Part shown: one piece after another, positions 35,634-47,449 of the stretch
Layout of the letters: each line of letters starts with the position of its first letter
How positions within the stretch are numbered: the stretch's first letter is position 1
Assembly: GCA_000611775.1 (NCBI GenBank)
Contig: KK106984.1
Span: forward strand, 3,133,088 to 3,197,087
Reading direction: 5' to 3'
Source of the DNA: Umbilicaria muhlenbergii
Lineage: Eukaryota > Ascomycota > Lecanoromycetes > Umbilicariales > Umbilicariaceae
DNA length: 64,000 nt
Program-made: the position numbers and the translations under genes
Notes under the pieces: model-generated
Seen by the model: only the letters and a program-made list of their open reading frames with translations
What the model was told of the DNA's origin: nothing
Databases searched by the model: none

Positions 35634-38600
35634 TGTCAAGACTATGCAGATTATGAATTAATACATGTGTTTTAACAGTTGACATTTAGCTACAGAGAAG
35701 AATTCTAGTCTAAGAAGCAAAAGAAAGAAAGAGCATGAAGATTAAAATCTTTATGTGCACATTAAGCTCATTAATTTAATCACTGTTAACTCATTCAGTC
35801 ATTCAGTTCAGTGTCATGTTCAGTTTAATACAACATTCAGATGTAAACCTGACATTACTCTCTTCTTTATTTAATGAGCTTTGTGAGCTGATCATCTACT
35901 TTTCTGCTTTGTCATTAATGTGTTCAGTGATTCAGTCAGCTTATTTGAGTACCTCTCATGAAATGCTTTTTTTAGTTCAGGTGAGTGTTTGAATTCATTA
36001 ATGTTATATCAAGTCTTGTCAGGTGAGTACTTTTTTCATGTCATTTTATATTATAATCTGTTTTTTCATCAATGATTATCATTAATTTATTCAACTTCTT
36101 ATTCTGGTTCAGCCTGTTCAGTTATTACAGGTGGCGGTGGTGACTCAATTTATTCAAGTAAAAAATTATTCACAGTGAGTCAGAGTAAAGAGGTGTGAAA
36201 TACAAAGTATATTTTCATCAATTCAAGCAGTTCAAGTTTATATGCTTAAGTTAATATTTTCTTCTTGATTTGAAAAGGTCCTTCATTCTTGTGATTCAGC
36301 TTTTTGAACAAGTGAGTCATTTGAATGTTTTTCATTAACAATCATATCAGGTCTTTTACTTGATATGTTGAAGTTAATATTTAAGTTCAATTTGTGAAGT
36401 CTTCTTGCTGAAGTTGTGCTGCTGTCATGTTTTCTTGTAACATCACATGTAAAACTTTTATGTGATTTGTTATGAAGTCAGCTTTTTCCTTTAGAATTCA
36501 TTCTCTTGTCAGCAGAGGTGAGGTGATCAATTGTTTAAAGTTAAAACTCATTCAAGGGTGATATTTTTTATTTGCAAAGAATGATGAAACTTTGATGAAG
36601 TTGAAATCTGCATTGTTGACTGCAAACTCAGTCATTGACAGTCATTTTGCTCAATCATCTTGTTAATAGTTCACAAATGCTTTAAGGTAGTGTTTAACAT
36701 TTGCATTTACATTTTCAGACTGCCCGTCTGTCTCTGAATGAAAAGCAGTTGAAGGTTTCAATCTGATTCAGAGTCATTCACACAGGTGTTTTCAGAGTAA
36801 TGTTACAAACTGTGATTCTCAGTCTGATGTAATTGTCTGTGATAATTCATAAAATCTTCATACATTGTGAAGTAATAATTTTATAATATATTTCACTGAT
36901 GTTTCTTCATTTTTATTTATTAAATAAGAGATATAATATCTCTCCTTGATCAGTCTGCAAATAATTATCAGGATTGTGTTGAACTCTTCACTTTTAAGTA
37001 ACTTAATAATCAAGTTGAGTGAAATATCTTGTCATGAATGACTTGAAATTGAAAGTGATTTCAGAGCTTCTTGATACTGCTCATTCATGTTCTTTGTTCA
37101 GCAGCAGATGTGGCAATTTTAAATAAAATGACTGACTGTTCAGTTCATTCAGGGTCAATAGTAGAATTATGTAAGTATTTTTAATGTCTTTTGATGTTTT
37201 ATATGTTCTGTAACTGGTTGTTCATGTGCTTCTTGAATCAGTTGAAGTTGTAATTCATTCTTATTTAAATCATTATTAACTTTTAAGACTCATATCTGTT
37301 TCTGATAAAGCAGTCAGCCTGTGTTCTCAGTGCAGTCACTGAGAAAGATCTTTGTTGAATGTCTTGTCTTAATTTGTAATAAGTTTAAAATTTCCTGACA
37401 GAAGTTATCTGCTTTCACATAACAGATAATCAACTCATTTAAAGTTTTGTTTAAAGCTTGTTCAACTGATTCATTCAGAGTTTATTCAGCTGATTCATTC
37501 AAGATTAATTTTAAAAGATGAGAAGCTTTTTCCTTTTGTTTAATATTAATGCATGAGTTTAAACAGTGACTCAGTAGCATGATTTAAGATTAATATTATA
37601 ATCACTCATCATTCTCATTCTTCTTTAATTGATCATTTAAGTGTTTAATGAGTGCATTCATCTTTTCATTTTCCTTACCTGTTCAGTAAGTGATCACAAA
37701 GTTGAATTATGAGAGAAATTCAACTCATTTAACTTGTCTGTGAGTCAGTTTCTTGATCATTATAAAGTACTTTAGAACTTTATGATCTGTTAAGATTTAA
37801 ATTAAATCCTCTGTTCCTGCTAATTCAGCATGTTATTCTTTTAAATATTAAATGATAGTCAACAATTCCTTGTCATAAATTTCATAATTGCATTCAGCTG
37901 ATATGAGTTTCTTAAAGAAAAATGTCATTAAATGCATTAATTTTTAATCATCTTTCTGAGATAGTACTCCTGCAGATATCAGATCAGATAAATTACATTT
38001 AAAATAACATGTTCAGATTCATTCAAAGTGTTGTAATATTAACACATTAATCAATCAGTTCTTTAGTTCATTAAAGGCTTGAAGACATTATTTAATTTAC
38101 ATATTAAAGGGTATGTTCTTGCCTGTCAGTCTGATTAAAGGCTTTGTGATTTTGAAATATCTCTTTATAAATCACTGATAAAAGTTGTAAAAACTTAAGA
38201 ACGCTTGTAGCTGTTTTAAGTTAATCAGTACCTCTTAAGTCTTAATGACTGTGATCTTTTTAAAGTTCACTCAGATGTCATGACATTTTATGATTAATCT
38301 TAAGTATTGAGTTTCAGTCTTGTGAAATTCACACTTCTTAATTTCAGTCTGTAAATTTGCCTTTCTCAGTCATTCTAGAATGATTCAAACATGAGATCAG
38401 TGTTCAGACAGAGACTCTGAATAAATCAAGATATTATTTAAATATGTTGTACAACATGTGTTCAATAAATTAAATAATACATCATTAATAAAGTGCTGAA
38501 AGATGACTGGTTTATTAGTGAGTTTAAAAGGCAAGATCTTATATTTGTAAAAATCATGCCTTGTTTAAAAAGTTATCAAGTCTTCAGATTCAGGATTTAT

Positions 38601-41342
38601 TTATATGCAGTGAAATGCCTGTTGTATATTAATCTTGATGAAGTATTTTGTCTTTGAAATCTGAGTCAGGGTTTCCTCAATTAATGACAATGAGTATCAG
38701 TCTTTCTTCATAATTGAATTCAGCTTTTAATAATTAATGCACAATCATAAAGACCTGTTTTTCTTTCATATAAACAGAATCAGTGAGGTTACTGATGATT
38801 AACTGACTTTAATGAAATCTTTTTGCAAGTTATTTTCTATGTAGTTCTTCACCGCTACTAATTCTTCATGTGACATATTGTAAAGAGGTGTGTATTTTAG
38901 CTTTTGCTCACTCTTTAAGACAATCTTGTGATCATAAAGTTGATGCAGAGGGAGTTCATTTGCAGTCTTTTTAAAAAAGACATCAATCAAGTCATGATAT
39001 TCAGAAGGGAAAATCATCTTGATATTTAATTCATTTAACTTCAGTTTAAGATTCAATGCTTTCTTAATCTGTTGAATAAAGATAACAAAGATTTTATTGC
39101 TTTTCTTCATATTTAATGCAAATGATGCTGCATCAATCATCTTGATATTAACTGCATGTGAGAGGTTATTACTTTTTAATGCAGAGGCTGATTCAAGATC
39201 TGCTTTTGTGATGAATTTCTTCAAGATCTGATAGGTTTTCAGTGATTCAGTTCAGTCATTTAGTTCAGGTTCAATCATTTGATTCATTCATTCATTCAGT
39301 GTTCAGTTGTTCAGTTCAGTTTATTCATTCAGTGAGAAAATCACTACCTGATTCACAGGGTTGATTAAAATCTGAGTGTAATTCATTCAAAAGAGTCTCA
39401 GTATAATGTTAAAATCTTTTATGTCTACAATTATCATGAGAGTGAGTCATTAAGAATGATTACAAACCTTTATAATTAAATAAATCATGTGTGTAACTCA
39501 TCTCACTATCTTTTTCTGAAAATCATGTAAGGTTCAGGGCTTTGACAGTGATACTACTTTAATTTCAGATCATTCAATCAGAGTCTTTGCCAGATTAGCA
39601 TTGATGAATGCATATTCAGTTGACTCAGTATTAAGTAAGGCCTTGACTCATAGCTTGACCTCATTCAGAGTGAGTTTGCAATCTGCTTTGAATGATGTTC
39701 AGGTGAACAGAATGTCTTCATTAATCATTAATGTTGATATCATAAGAGGATTATCATTGTTCTTTATCATGACTTTAATAGGGAAACATCTTTTCCTGAA
39801 TTTGATTCAGAATCAGAATCAGAGTTGAATATGATTCATTATATATATCTTAATGTTGAAGTCTCTTTCTTTTTGTCCTTGTTTAAACAGTTTAAGGCAA
39901 GGTATCTCTGTTCATTATATTTAAAACATCATTCTTTCTTCATCTGTTGTTCTTTGGCGGCGTCTGAGTGTAATGTTCAGTTCAGTATTCAGGAAACTGA
40001 CTCAGTGATCATTCAGATAATTAATTTTAAGGTTTTAATAAAATGTTCAATCCTTGTATGAGTTTGACTTGTGAAGAGAGATGTTTAATTCAATTAAAAT
40101 CTGATGATCTTCTTTGCATCAAGCAGTCATAAAGTCTGATTGATTCACTGACAGCACTTGATGAGTTTATAAAGATCTTTAAATCTGTCATTATCAGTGT
40201 TTAACTGTCATTGAATGATACTGTTAACCTTGTTCAGAAGTTTTCCTATTCAGTATAAATCAAGAAACTCATTCAGTTCAGTAATATATCACTGAAAATT
40301 AACTCAGAAGGACAGGAAGTCTTTGAATTCTTAATAAAATTTATAAAATTCATTAATGATGATACATTTTTGATCTGAGTCTCTGTAGATTCAGGTCAAG
40401 TGTTTTAGCAGTTCATTAACATTAAAATAAATTGTTCAAGATGCTGAATTCATTTGAGGCCTTATGTGCTTGACAGGGTCATCTTCAACTTTTGTTTTCA
40501 TGTATGTTATTTTCATCTGTTCAGTGAGGTATCATTCATTCATTGTTAGTAAGTAGTTTTTAATCTTTACTACTCATTCATCATACTTCAAATGATCACT
40601 GAAGAACATCAGCAGATCAAGAAGCTTTAATAATTTTAATAATTCTTCAACTGTGAGTTGAGGGAAATCAGGTCAAGGGGTGCTTATATAAATGACTGTG
40701 ATTCTTTATTCAAGGTATGTTATCACATCAGCTTGTTCAACAACTTTCTTCATTAATTTCTTGTTTTTATCCTTTATTCTTTTATAGTCTGCTTGTAGTT
40801 CTTCATGTGCCTTTATAACAGTGTCAATTTCATTCAAGGACGGCTCATGATTAGTAATTAATTATTAAAGAGTAATTATTACTTCTGAGAGATGTTCTTG
40901 TAGAAGATTGATTAAAGTCTCAGCAGTCAAAGCTGTCAGGATCTGATTAATCAAGTGTTCATTCAAGATAAATTGTTCATTATTCACAGAAGTCAACAAA
41001 AACTCTTTAATTTATGAATAAACTCTGTTATCAATTTCTCTGATCATCATGATTGAGTTCTGATTCTGGTTCTGATTCTGATTCATTCAAGATGCCTTGC
41101 AGCAGGAGATAAAGAAAGAGATTAAAATAATGTTATAATCATGCAGATTATGAATTAATGCATGTGTTTTAACAGTTAACATTTAGCTACAGAGAAGAAT
41201 TCTAGTCTAAGGAGCAAAAGAAGGAAAGAGCACAAAGATTAAAGTCTTTATGTGCACATTAAGCTCATTAATTTAATCACTGCTAACTCATTTAGTCATT
41301 CAGTTCAATATAACATTCAGGCGTTCAGGCGTAAACCTGACA
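35634..41342 (-). mobile_element. D2: family D Ty3/Gypsy chromovirus, broken
   Basis: Transcribed leftward. The LTRs are 35634-35854 (221 bp) and 41131-41342 (212 bp), the same TGTCAG...CCTGACA type as D1 but lacking about 55 bp of internal cattcag-rich sequence, so a sub-family. The flanks atcac and aagtt do not match, so no target duplication can be claimed. Co-linear with D1 along its length: RT N-terminal block open at 39224-38799, zinc-knuckle-like region near 39950-39880, chromodomain near 36110-35930. It keeps the empty target of the solo LTR found in D1. Broken in many places. Confidence 0.85.
38799..39224 (-). pseudogene. Protease-RT junction remnant of D2
   Basis: 141 open codons, the longest surviving frame of family D. 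They cover the protease/RT linker and the RT entry block (EYHDLIDVFFKK, ELPLHQLYDHKI, YNMSHEEL). Fossil fragment. Confidence 0.8.
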
Positions 41343-42216
41343 AAGTTAATGACAAATCAACTGAAATATTAAAAGATGATTAAAAATTTAATGTTATTCA
41401 TGAGGAAGAAATTTTAAACTGAACTTTCTCAACTTGATCTCATCAATACTTAAGATTATTCAGGACTGCTTTTTCAAGCTTAATTAATATAATTATTTAA
41501 AAGAGCATATCAAAATTTCTCTCTGATAAACTCTTTAAGTCTTCAGAGCATGTGATTATTAATTCATGTTTTTTATTTTAATTTTAATTAAGTCATTTTG
41601 GCCGTCATTTTACCTACTACTTACAGAGGTCAAATCTAACACTTGTTAACATTAGTTTAGTTATTTTATGTTTTAAAATCACCCCTGAAAGCCGCTGACA
41701 GCAAAGCTGAAGAGGGAGTGTTGAATTTCACTGATTCACTGCTGAGCAGATGTCATTGAAGCAGAGGTTTAAAGCAGGGGTTCTAGCAAGAAAAGCAGTC
41801 ATGTCATGAGTGTGTATACATTTAAGCTTAGCGAAAAGCTCCTAAACATGTATATTAACAGCTTGAAAGCCTTGAGTTTCTGCTTTCTTCCTTACATTCA
41901 TTTATTCAATTTGGACCGATATTTAGCAAGTACAATAATACATTTATTTGGCCTCTAAATAATCGTTCTATACAACAGGGGGGTCTATCCAGAAGTGCCC
42001 CCCAAACTAAACACCTCCCGAGCTTCCTTGATCCAAAACATGCTTCTTTGCCAACCTGATCTATCAAAGTGAAAAAACCCCTTTAAACGACAACGAAATT
42101 AGGAAGACTCAGCCGCGTAAAGCTTCGAAACGTATATCGATCATCCCAATATGTTTACTTCCAGTATCTCTCCATATTCCACATGACTAATCGCCTGTTT
42201 GAATCTGCTACTCAGA
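41343..42216. other. Transition from AT-rich block to gene island
   Basis: 41343-41640 is still AT-rich and featureless; from about 41640 composition rises to that of host DNA. It contains the 3' side of the rhodopsin-like gene. No gene, tRNA or repeat is convincing here. Confidence 0.55.
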
Positions 42217-43522
42217 TCATTTGCCCGGACTCGAGTGGTTGTCCCATGTCCGAGTAACGTTAATGCCATCACTTGGGGCGTTCTTCATGATGTGGGTCGT
42301 GTCTTGGGCCTCCAAGTCCTCCAGTCCTAAACTCTCGATCTCATTGACTGTCCTGTGTGCGTTTGAAAAAGAATACGTATTTTCGTAAAGTCGATGGAAA
42401 TTCTTCTTCTTCGCGTCCGGTGAGAGTGACGTGGAGCTAGGTGAACCTTGGGGTCCCGATCTGGAGCTGCTCACTGCGGATATGAGGCGCCGACTCACTG
42501 TCATCGCCGCGGATTCGCTGATCTTGATCGCAGCCGGCCGTGCGATGGGAAGGCAGGCGAGAACAATCCCTAGCTGTGACTCCAAGATAGTGAAACATTC
42601 CAGCAGGGCATCGCTATATGTCAGATCTGCGTTGATGACTTGTCGGACTAGAATGATGCGACTAACTGATACAATACAGATACTGATTACACCGAACAGT
42701 TAGAAGCAGAAAAGCGAGATATTCACGAGGACTCACATTGCGCCACCACCGAACATGATCGATATTCCAACCTTCTTAGACGCTCTCATATTCAGACTCC
42801 ATAAGACCGGCATAGGAAGTACAATGACAGATATGTCCGTCACCAGATTAATAACATGGGCGGCAAGGTAAGATGCCTCAGTACTACCACACGTATGCTC
42901 GAGGAGTGGATCCCAATAGTAGGCTAAAGGCCGGCAAATCAAAAGACCCTCTAGTACAACTGACATCCAGAAGCCTAGCGAAAGAGCCATTACGCCGTAG
43001 CAGCATCTGATGAATACCGAGTTCTGAAATATCATCATGTAGAGATGAATGATCGAGACTTTCACAGCTGTGACTGCCGTTATCCAGAGTATTGTGTTTG
43101 CGACAAAGAACTAGCAACAACTCAGCATTTCTTCTGTTGTGATAGTATCGAGCTTACTTTTCCAAATGCCACGAGCTGTTCTGGGTTTAAGCTGCCTATG
43201 TGCTGGCCTAACCCTGCAACAACGACACCTTTTAAGAAGCGTCAGAGGCATTTCAACCACAAGAGGCACATCACTGACCTGATATGATAGTTGCTACTAG
43301 AGCACTTGAAAAGAACTATCGAAAGGTCAGTGAGAGAACGCATTGGCTAAAGCCAGGTATCCATACCAATGCAACCAAGATCGCGTAATCGTTGATAAAG
43401 AGCCCAACCTTCTTAATCTTGCGCGACCACAGCCGAAGGCCAACAGCAGTGATAGCCAAAACCTCGAATATTGAACAGAGAGCAAGGAGAGTCACTCCTC
43501 GCTGGGAAGGTACGAACCCCAT
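42217..43522 (-). CDS. Fungal rhodopsin-domain (PTH11-like) integral membrane protein
   Basis: 362 aa over five exons: 43522-43367, 43315-43279, 43213-43158, 43110-42737, 42682-42217; introns of 51, 65, 47 and 54 bases have GT-AG ends, and every phase fits. The N-terminal half is a run of hydrophobic helices with family landmarks: LRLWSRK then NDYAILVAL, GLGQHIG, KVSIIHLYMMIF, CRPLAYYWDP, a Cys in EHTCG, and LPMPVLWSLNM. The C-terminal 110 residues are a polar Ser/Asp-rich cytosolic tail. This is the plasma-membrane family of PF20684 (fungal rhodopsin domain); no CFEM domain is present. The function of most members is unknown, and some act in surface sensing. The start MGFVPSQRG is chosen because the first helix follows at once. 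It shares a promoter region with the oxidase at 44135. Confidence 0.9.
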
Positions 43523-44134
43523 GGTGAGCCGCGGGCCAACCCTATGATCAACGGAGTGCACCTTCAAGCTGAGAACGTAGGACAAAAGCACACCAACAAC
43601 CTGGTAAATCGGCAACCAGATGAGTCGCCTTTACACAACACTGCTTCGTATGCGCCTGGCTTAGATCCCTTCGACATTCACGACTCCCAAGCGATCCCTT
43701 CATTCCTTGAGGGTTGTGCGATGTGCAATGAAGGAAGATTTGCGGGGTATGGGGTTATAATTCGGAGTAAGCTTCCATTTTCCTACAATCTAAGTCGATA
43801 CATGTATTTCTTACGTAAGAAAGAAATGGCTGACTGTCTGATGTGTCTCTGCGTTACGCATTGCTGATCAAGCGTGCAAGGCTGATCGGGAAGCCTGTGT
43901 CTTTCTTATAAATTATCGAGAGACTAATACAGATCTATCGTTGGTCTAGTGGGTGATCAGGAAGGCTGATGGCAGAGCTACAGTGCATCCTTTAGGTTTC
44001 TGACCAATCTAGTCATGCCTTCAATCCATCTTGGAGCGACCGAAGTCTTGAACTCCTTGATTGAAGAGGAGCTTTGAGCCGTCGTTTCTTTGAAACGTAT
44101 GAATGTTGAAAGTGTGCGTCTTGACTCTGCAGCA
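43523..44134. promoter_or_regulatory. Divergent intergenic promoter region
   Basis: About 610 bases between the starts of the rhodopsin-like gene (left) and the FAD oxidase (right). A TATA-like tataaat lies at 43907-43913, some 225 bases before the oxidase start. The layout would allow joint control, possibly by the nearby bANK factor, but I see no 10-base TOX-box-like motif that I would defend. Confidence 0.45.
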
Positions 44135-46026
44135 ATGAGGGCCCCTTTCCACCTCACTCTCATTTTGGCTTACTTACCCTTTGGGTCAATAGCCTCTCAG
44201 CATATCAAACGAGCCACCGCCAATTCATCAACGTGCCGTTACTTACCAGGGGATTCTCTCTGGCCCACTTCGCAAGCATGGGCGAGTATCAATGCCACGG
44301 TTGGAGGGAGGCTCGTCAAAACAGTACCATTGGCATCGCCATGTCACGGCCCGACATACAACGAACTAGACTGTGCCGCCCTCAAAGAGAGTTGGGTCTA
44401 TCCACAGACCTAGTGAGTCTGACGTTTGCGAATCGAAGATTTTCTGCTTACAATCTAAGCTTTAATTCTTCCTCGGGGTTCGTGGCTCCATACTTCCAAA
44501 ATCAAAGTTGCGACCCTTTCACTGCAGAGTCAACTCCGTGCACCCTTGGAAATGATGTAGAATACGCGATCAACGCAACTTCAGCTCAAGATGTCGCCGC
44601 AGGTCTTCAATTCGCCCAGGAAAGGAATATTAGACTTGTCATCAAGAACACAGGCCACGAGTAAGAAATCAACCCACTGGGCTTGGCATGCAAGGCTTCA
44701 AGCTGAATGCCGGCATATCCGTCGGCTCGTCCTCAGTATGCTAACGCTTGCATATTCAGCCTTTTAGGTAAATCTACCGGAAAGGGCGCCCTCAGCATTT
44801 GGACCCATTACCTCAAAAGTATCGACTTCTTAGATTACTACAGCTCGGACTACAATGGATCTGCCGTGAAGCTCGGTGCCGGCGTTCAAGGATGGGAGGC
44901 ATATGAAGCCACCGATTCTCACAACCTCTGTATCATTGGAAGCACATGTCCTACTGTGGGAGTCGCTGGAGGCTTCACTCAGGGTGGCGGCCATTCAGAT
45001 CTTAGCTCCACATACGGCCTAAGCGCCGACCAGGTCTTAGAGTGGGAAGTCGTCACTGCGAGCGGCGACCATCTGATTGCTTCTGCATCCACGAACTCTG
45101 ACCTGTTCTGGGCTCTCAGTGGAGGTGGAGGAGGCACCTATGCCGTTGTCCTCTCTATGACCGTGAAAGCATTCCCAGACGGACCAATTGGCGGTGCAAG
45201 CCTTTCTTTCAGCGCTTCCAGTATCTCTCAAGATACCTACTGGGACGCCATAACCGCTTTCCACTCCAGTCTCCCGGCATGGGTGGACAAAGGCGGCTCC
45301 GCGGCATACACCATAACCAACGAATCCTTCTATTTGCAACCTGCGACCTTCCCTGGCGTCTCCACGACGGATGTGACGGCCCTACTCCAACCACTGATCA
45401 GCGATTTCGAAAGCCTGGAAATCCAGTACAGCGTCAACGTCACATATTTCCCATCCTACCTCGCCCACTTCTCCCACTACTACGGCCCCCTCCCGTATGG
45501 AACCTACCCATCGGCCCAGGTACAAGGCGGGCGCCTGATCCCGCGCTCGGTCGTGCAGACCGAGAACGCCAGTCTCAGCAGCGCCCTGCGTAACATCACA
45601 TCTAGCGGCGCCTTCTACGTCCTCGGCGTGGCGCTCAATGTTTCACATGGCGTTGCCGGCAACAGCGCGGCATCAAATGCCGTCCTGCCCAGCTGGCGCG
45701 AGACGCTCATCACCATGATCATCTCCTCCGTGTGGGACTACACCCTGCCGCTGGCGGAGAACGACGCGCGCGAAGAGGATATCACCAACCGTGTCGATCC
45801 GCTTCTGCAGAGCGTGACGGGCGCCGGGTCTGGAGTGTATATGAATGAGGGAAACTTCCAGCAGGCGGATTACCAGACCCAATTTTACGGCTTCAATTAC
45901 CCCGCGCTGAAGAGTGTCAAGCAGACGTACGATCCGAACGACCTGTTCTACGCCACTACGGCCGTGGGTAGCGAGGCTTGGACTGTCGCGGGGGATGGGA
46001 GGCTGTGCCGCTCGGAGTCATCTTAG
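44135..46026 (+). CDS. Secreted FAD-linked oxidase, BBE/PCMH type
   Basis: 581 aa in three exons (44135-44412, 44460-44660, 44760-46026); the 47- and 99-base introns restore YPQT-YFNSSSG and NTGHD-LLGKSTG in frame. Residues 1-21 (MRAPFHLTLILAYLPFGSIAS) look like a signal peptide, so it should be secreted; several N-glycosylation sites agree. The FAD_binding_4 (PCMH) domain contains TGHD (His near 158) and GSTCPTVGVAGG (Cys near 223), positions that carry covalent FAD in glucooligosaccharide oxidase-type enzymes. The C-terminus has a berberine-bridge-like domain with FNYPALKSVKQTYDPNDLFY. It should oxidise a hydroxyl, amine or sugar substrate using O2; members in metabolite clusters do late oxidations. 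An upstream in-frame ATG at 44099 exists, but the one at 44135 places the signal peptide at the N-terminus. Confidence 0.92.
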
Positions 46027-46124
46027 GGTCCATCATCCATCATGCACTTGTTCTGCGTCGATACACATTGAATGCATTGTACTTGTGTAGTTCTTCCGTG
46101 ACATTACGCAGCCACGTTTTCTGG
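46027..46124. terminator. Shared 3' region of convergent oxidase and bANK genes
   Basis: Only 98 bases separate the two stop codons, so the transcripts must overlap or end very close together. No single polyadenylation signal stands out. Confidence 0.4.
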
Positions 46125-47365
46125 CTAGCCAATCCTTGCAACTATATCTGCACCTTTGTTGAGGAGCTGCTGCATCACCTTGTCACATCCCATCTGAGCC
46201 GCCATGTGCAACGCTGTTCGTCCCGTACCGTCTTTCAGTTCCAAATCCGCGTCTGCTTGCAGCAGCAATTCCACAATGCTTTCCTCGCCTGCAGCCACAG
46301 CCACATGCAGCGCTGTCTGGCCGCCGTGGTCCTGTACGTTGACGCTGTGCCGCTTGGCCAAGAGTGCTTCCACCACTTTGTCATGTCCGTTTTCTACGGC
46401 CAGGTAAAGTGCCGTTCGGCCCAGCTGGTCTTGTACGTGGATGTCACGCATGCGGTCTAGTAATATGCAAACGATCATGTGTTCCCCTCTTTCGGCTGCC
46501 AGGTGCAGTGCCGTTTTTCCGTCGTCGAGACCGCCTGATAGGTTTGAGGATTGGGTTGACTATGTGTGCGTTCATTAGCGCCTTGCGAATGCCGCGAAAG
46601 CAAGGGCAGTAAGGTCGAAGGGGGGCAGAAAGGTAATTGGAAAGGGGGATATTCCAACGCTTACCTCATCTCTCGGTCTAGGGAGCATTGATACAGCCGA
46701 CAGTGATGACTCATTCACAGTCGACGGATTCGATTTCTCTATGCTGGACGGTTCATCGAAAATTGTGAGATTAGGGTTGGCGTGTACGGGGCTTTGAGGC
46801 TCCCAAACGGATTCGGACGTGGAAATTCCCTTGGGCCCATGATTCGTTCCGTCAGCGAAGTCTTCCATCGAAAGAAGCGGGTCTAATGTGGGAGTCCATG
46901 AAATCGGCGGTTGTTCGGGTCCCGAGTTTAGTGAGAAGAAAGGGCTGGGAGGAGATTTTGAGGACCCCGTTCTGGAGTTTCGTCTATTCCCCTCGCTGGC
47001 GTCATTCGTGATGGCTGACTGGAATGGACCAAGAATTGGCTGTGATTGATCCAGGAAGGCGCTCGCGCCGGAGTCTTGCCAATGTTCAAAAATTTCGAGG
47101 CGTTCTTTGATCTTCTTCCCTATTCAACGGTCAGCATCAAGACCTTCTTGGCCGGTTTTTCCCTTCGTGCATGCTTTGGAGAAGTAGCCAGACAGTGGAG
47201 GTACTTGCGGTAGGTCCTTTGAGCTATGCGGTTCTGGATCTTCTTGCGTTGCTTCGCGTCTTGAACTTGATCCAGACTCTCGTCCCCTGAACGAGCAGCA
47301 TCATTCTTGTTTGTGCTCGGTGCTGCATCTTTGGCCGCGGTGGCCTTGGTTGATGCACTCGGCAT
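46125..47365 (-). CDS. bANK transcription factor (bZIP basic region plus ankyrin repeats, TOXE-like)
   Basis: 348 aa in three exons: 47365-47209, 47119-46665, 46559-46125. Residues about 38-61 form a bZIP basic region (QNRIAQRTYRKKIKERLE) with no leucine zipper behind it. Then come about 140 Ser/Pro/acidic residues, and four ankyrin repeats at about 216-345 (GKTALHLAAERG, GRTALYLAVENG, GQTALHVAVAAG, GRTALHMAAQMG). This layout defines the bANK family, whose known member TOXE switches on HC-toxin genes in Cochliobolus carbonum. It should be nuclear and may control a local cluster. Intron 1 (47208-47120) works only as a GC-AG intron with donor gcaagt; the GT a few bases on does not keep the frame. 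Intron 2 is 46664-46560. An in-frame ATG at 47449 would add 28 residues. Confidence 0.88.
47120..47208 (-). other. GC-AG intron in the bANK gene
   Basis: 89 bases starting gcaagtacc and ending gttgaatag, with a branch-like gctgac about 13 bases before the acceptor. Only this donor joins TYR to KKIKERLE in frame and restores the family's basic region. GC donors almost always read GCAAGT, as here. Confidence 0.8.
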
Positions 47366-47449
47366 GGGTGCCGGACAAGACTTGAAGCCGACGACTACCT
47401 CGTCGAAGCAACAAAAGCATTCAACATCTTTGATATAATTAGGAAGCAA

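Noticed and set aside
35634-41342. Target-site duplication for D2
   Set aside because: The flanking bases atcac and aagtt do not match even allowing transitions, so none is claimed.
45037-45593. Overlapping frames within the oxidase gene
   Set aside because: They are antisense or alternative-frame shadows of the well-supported BBE-type coding sequence.
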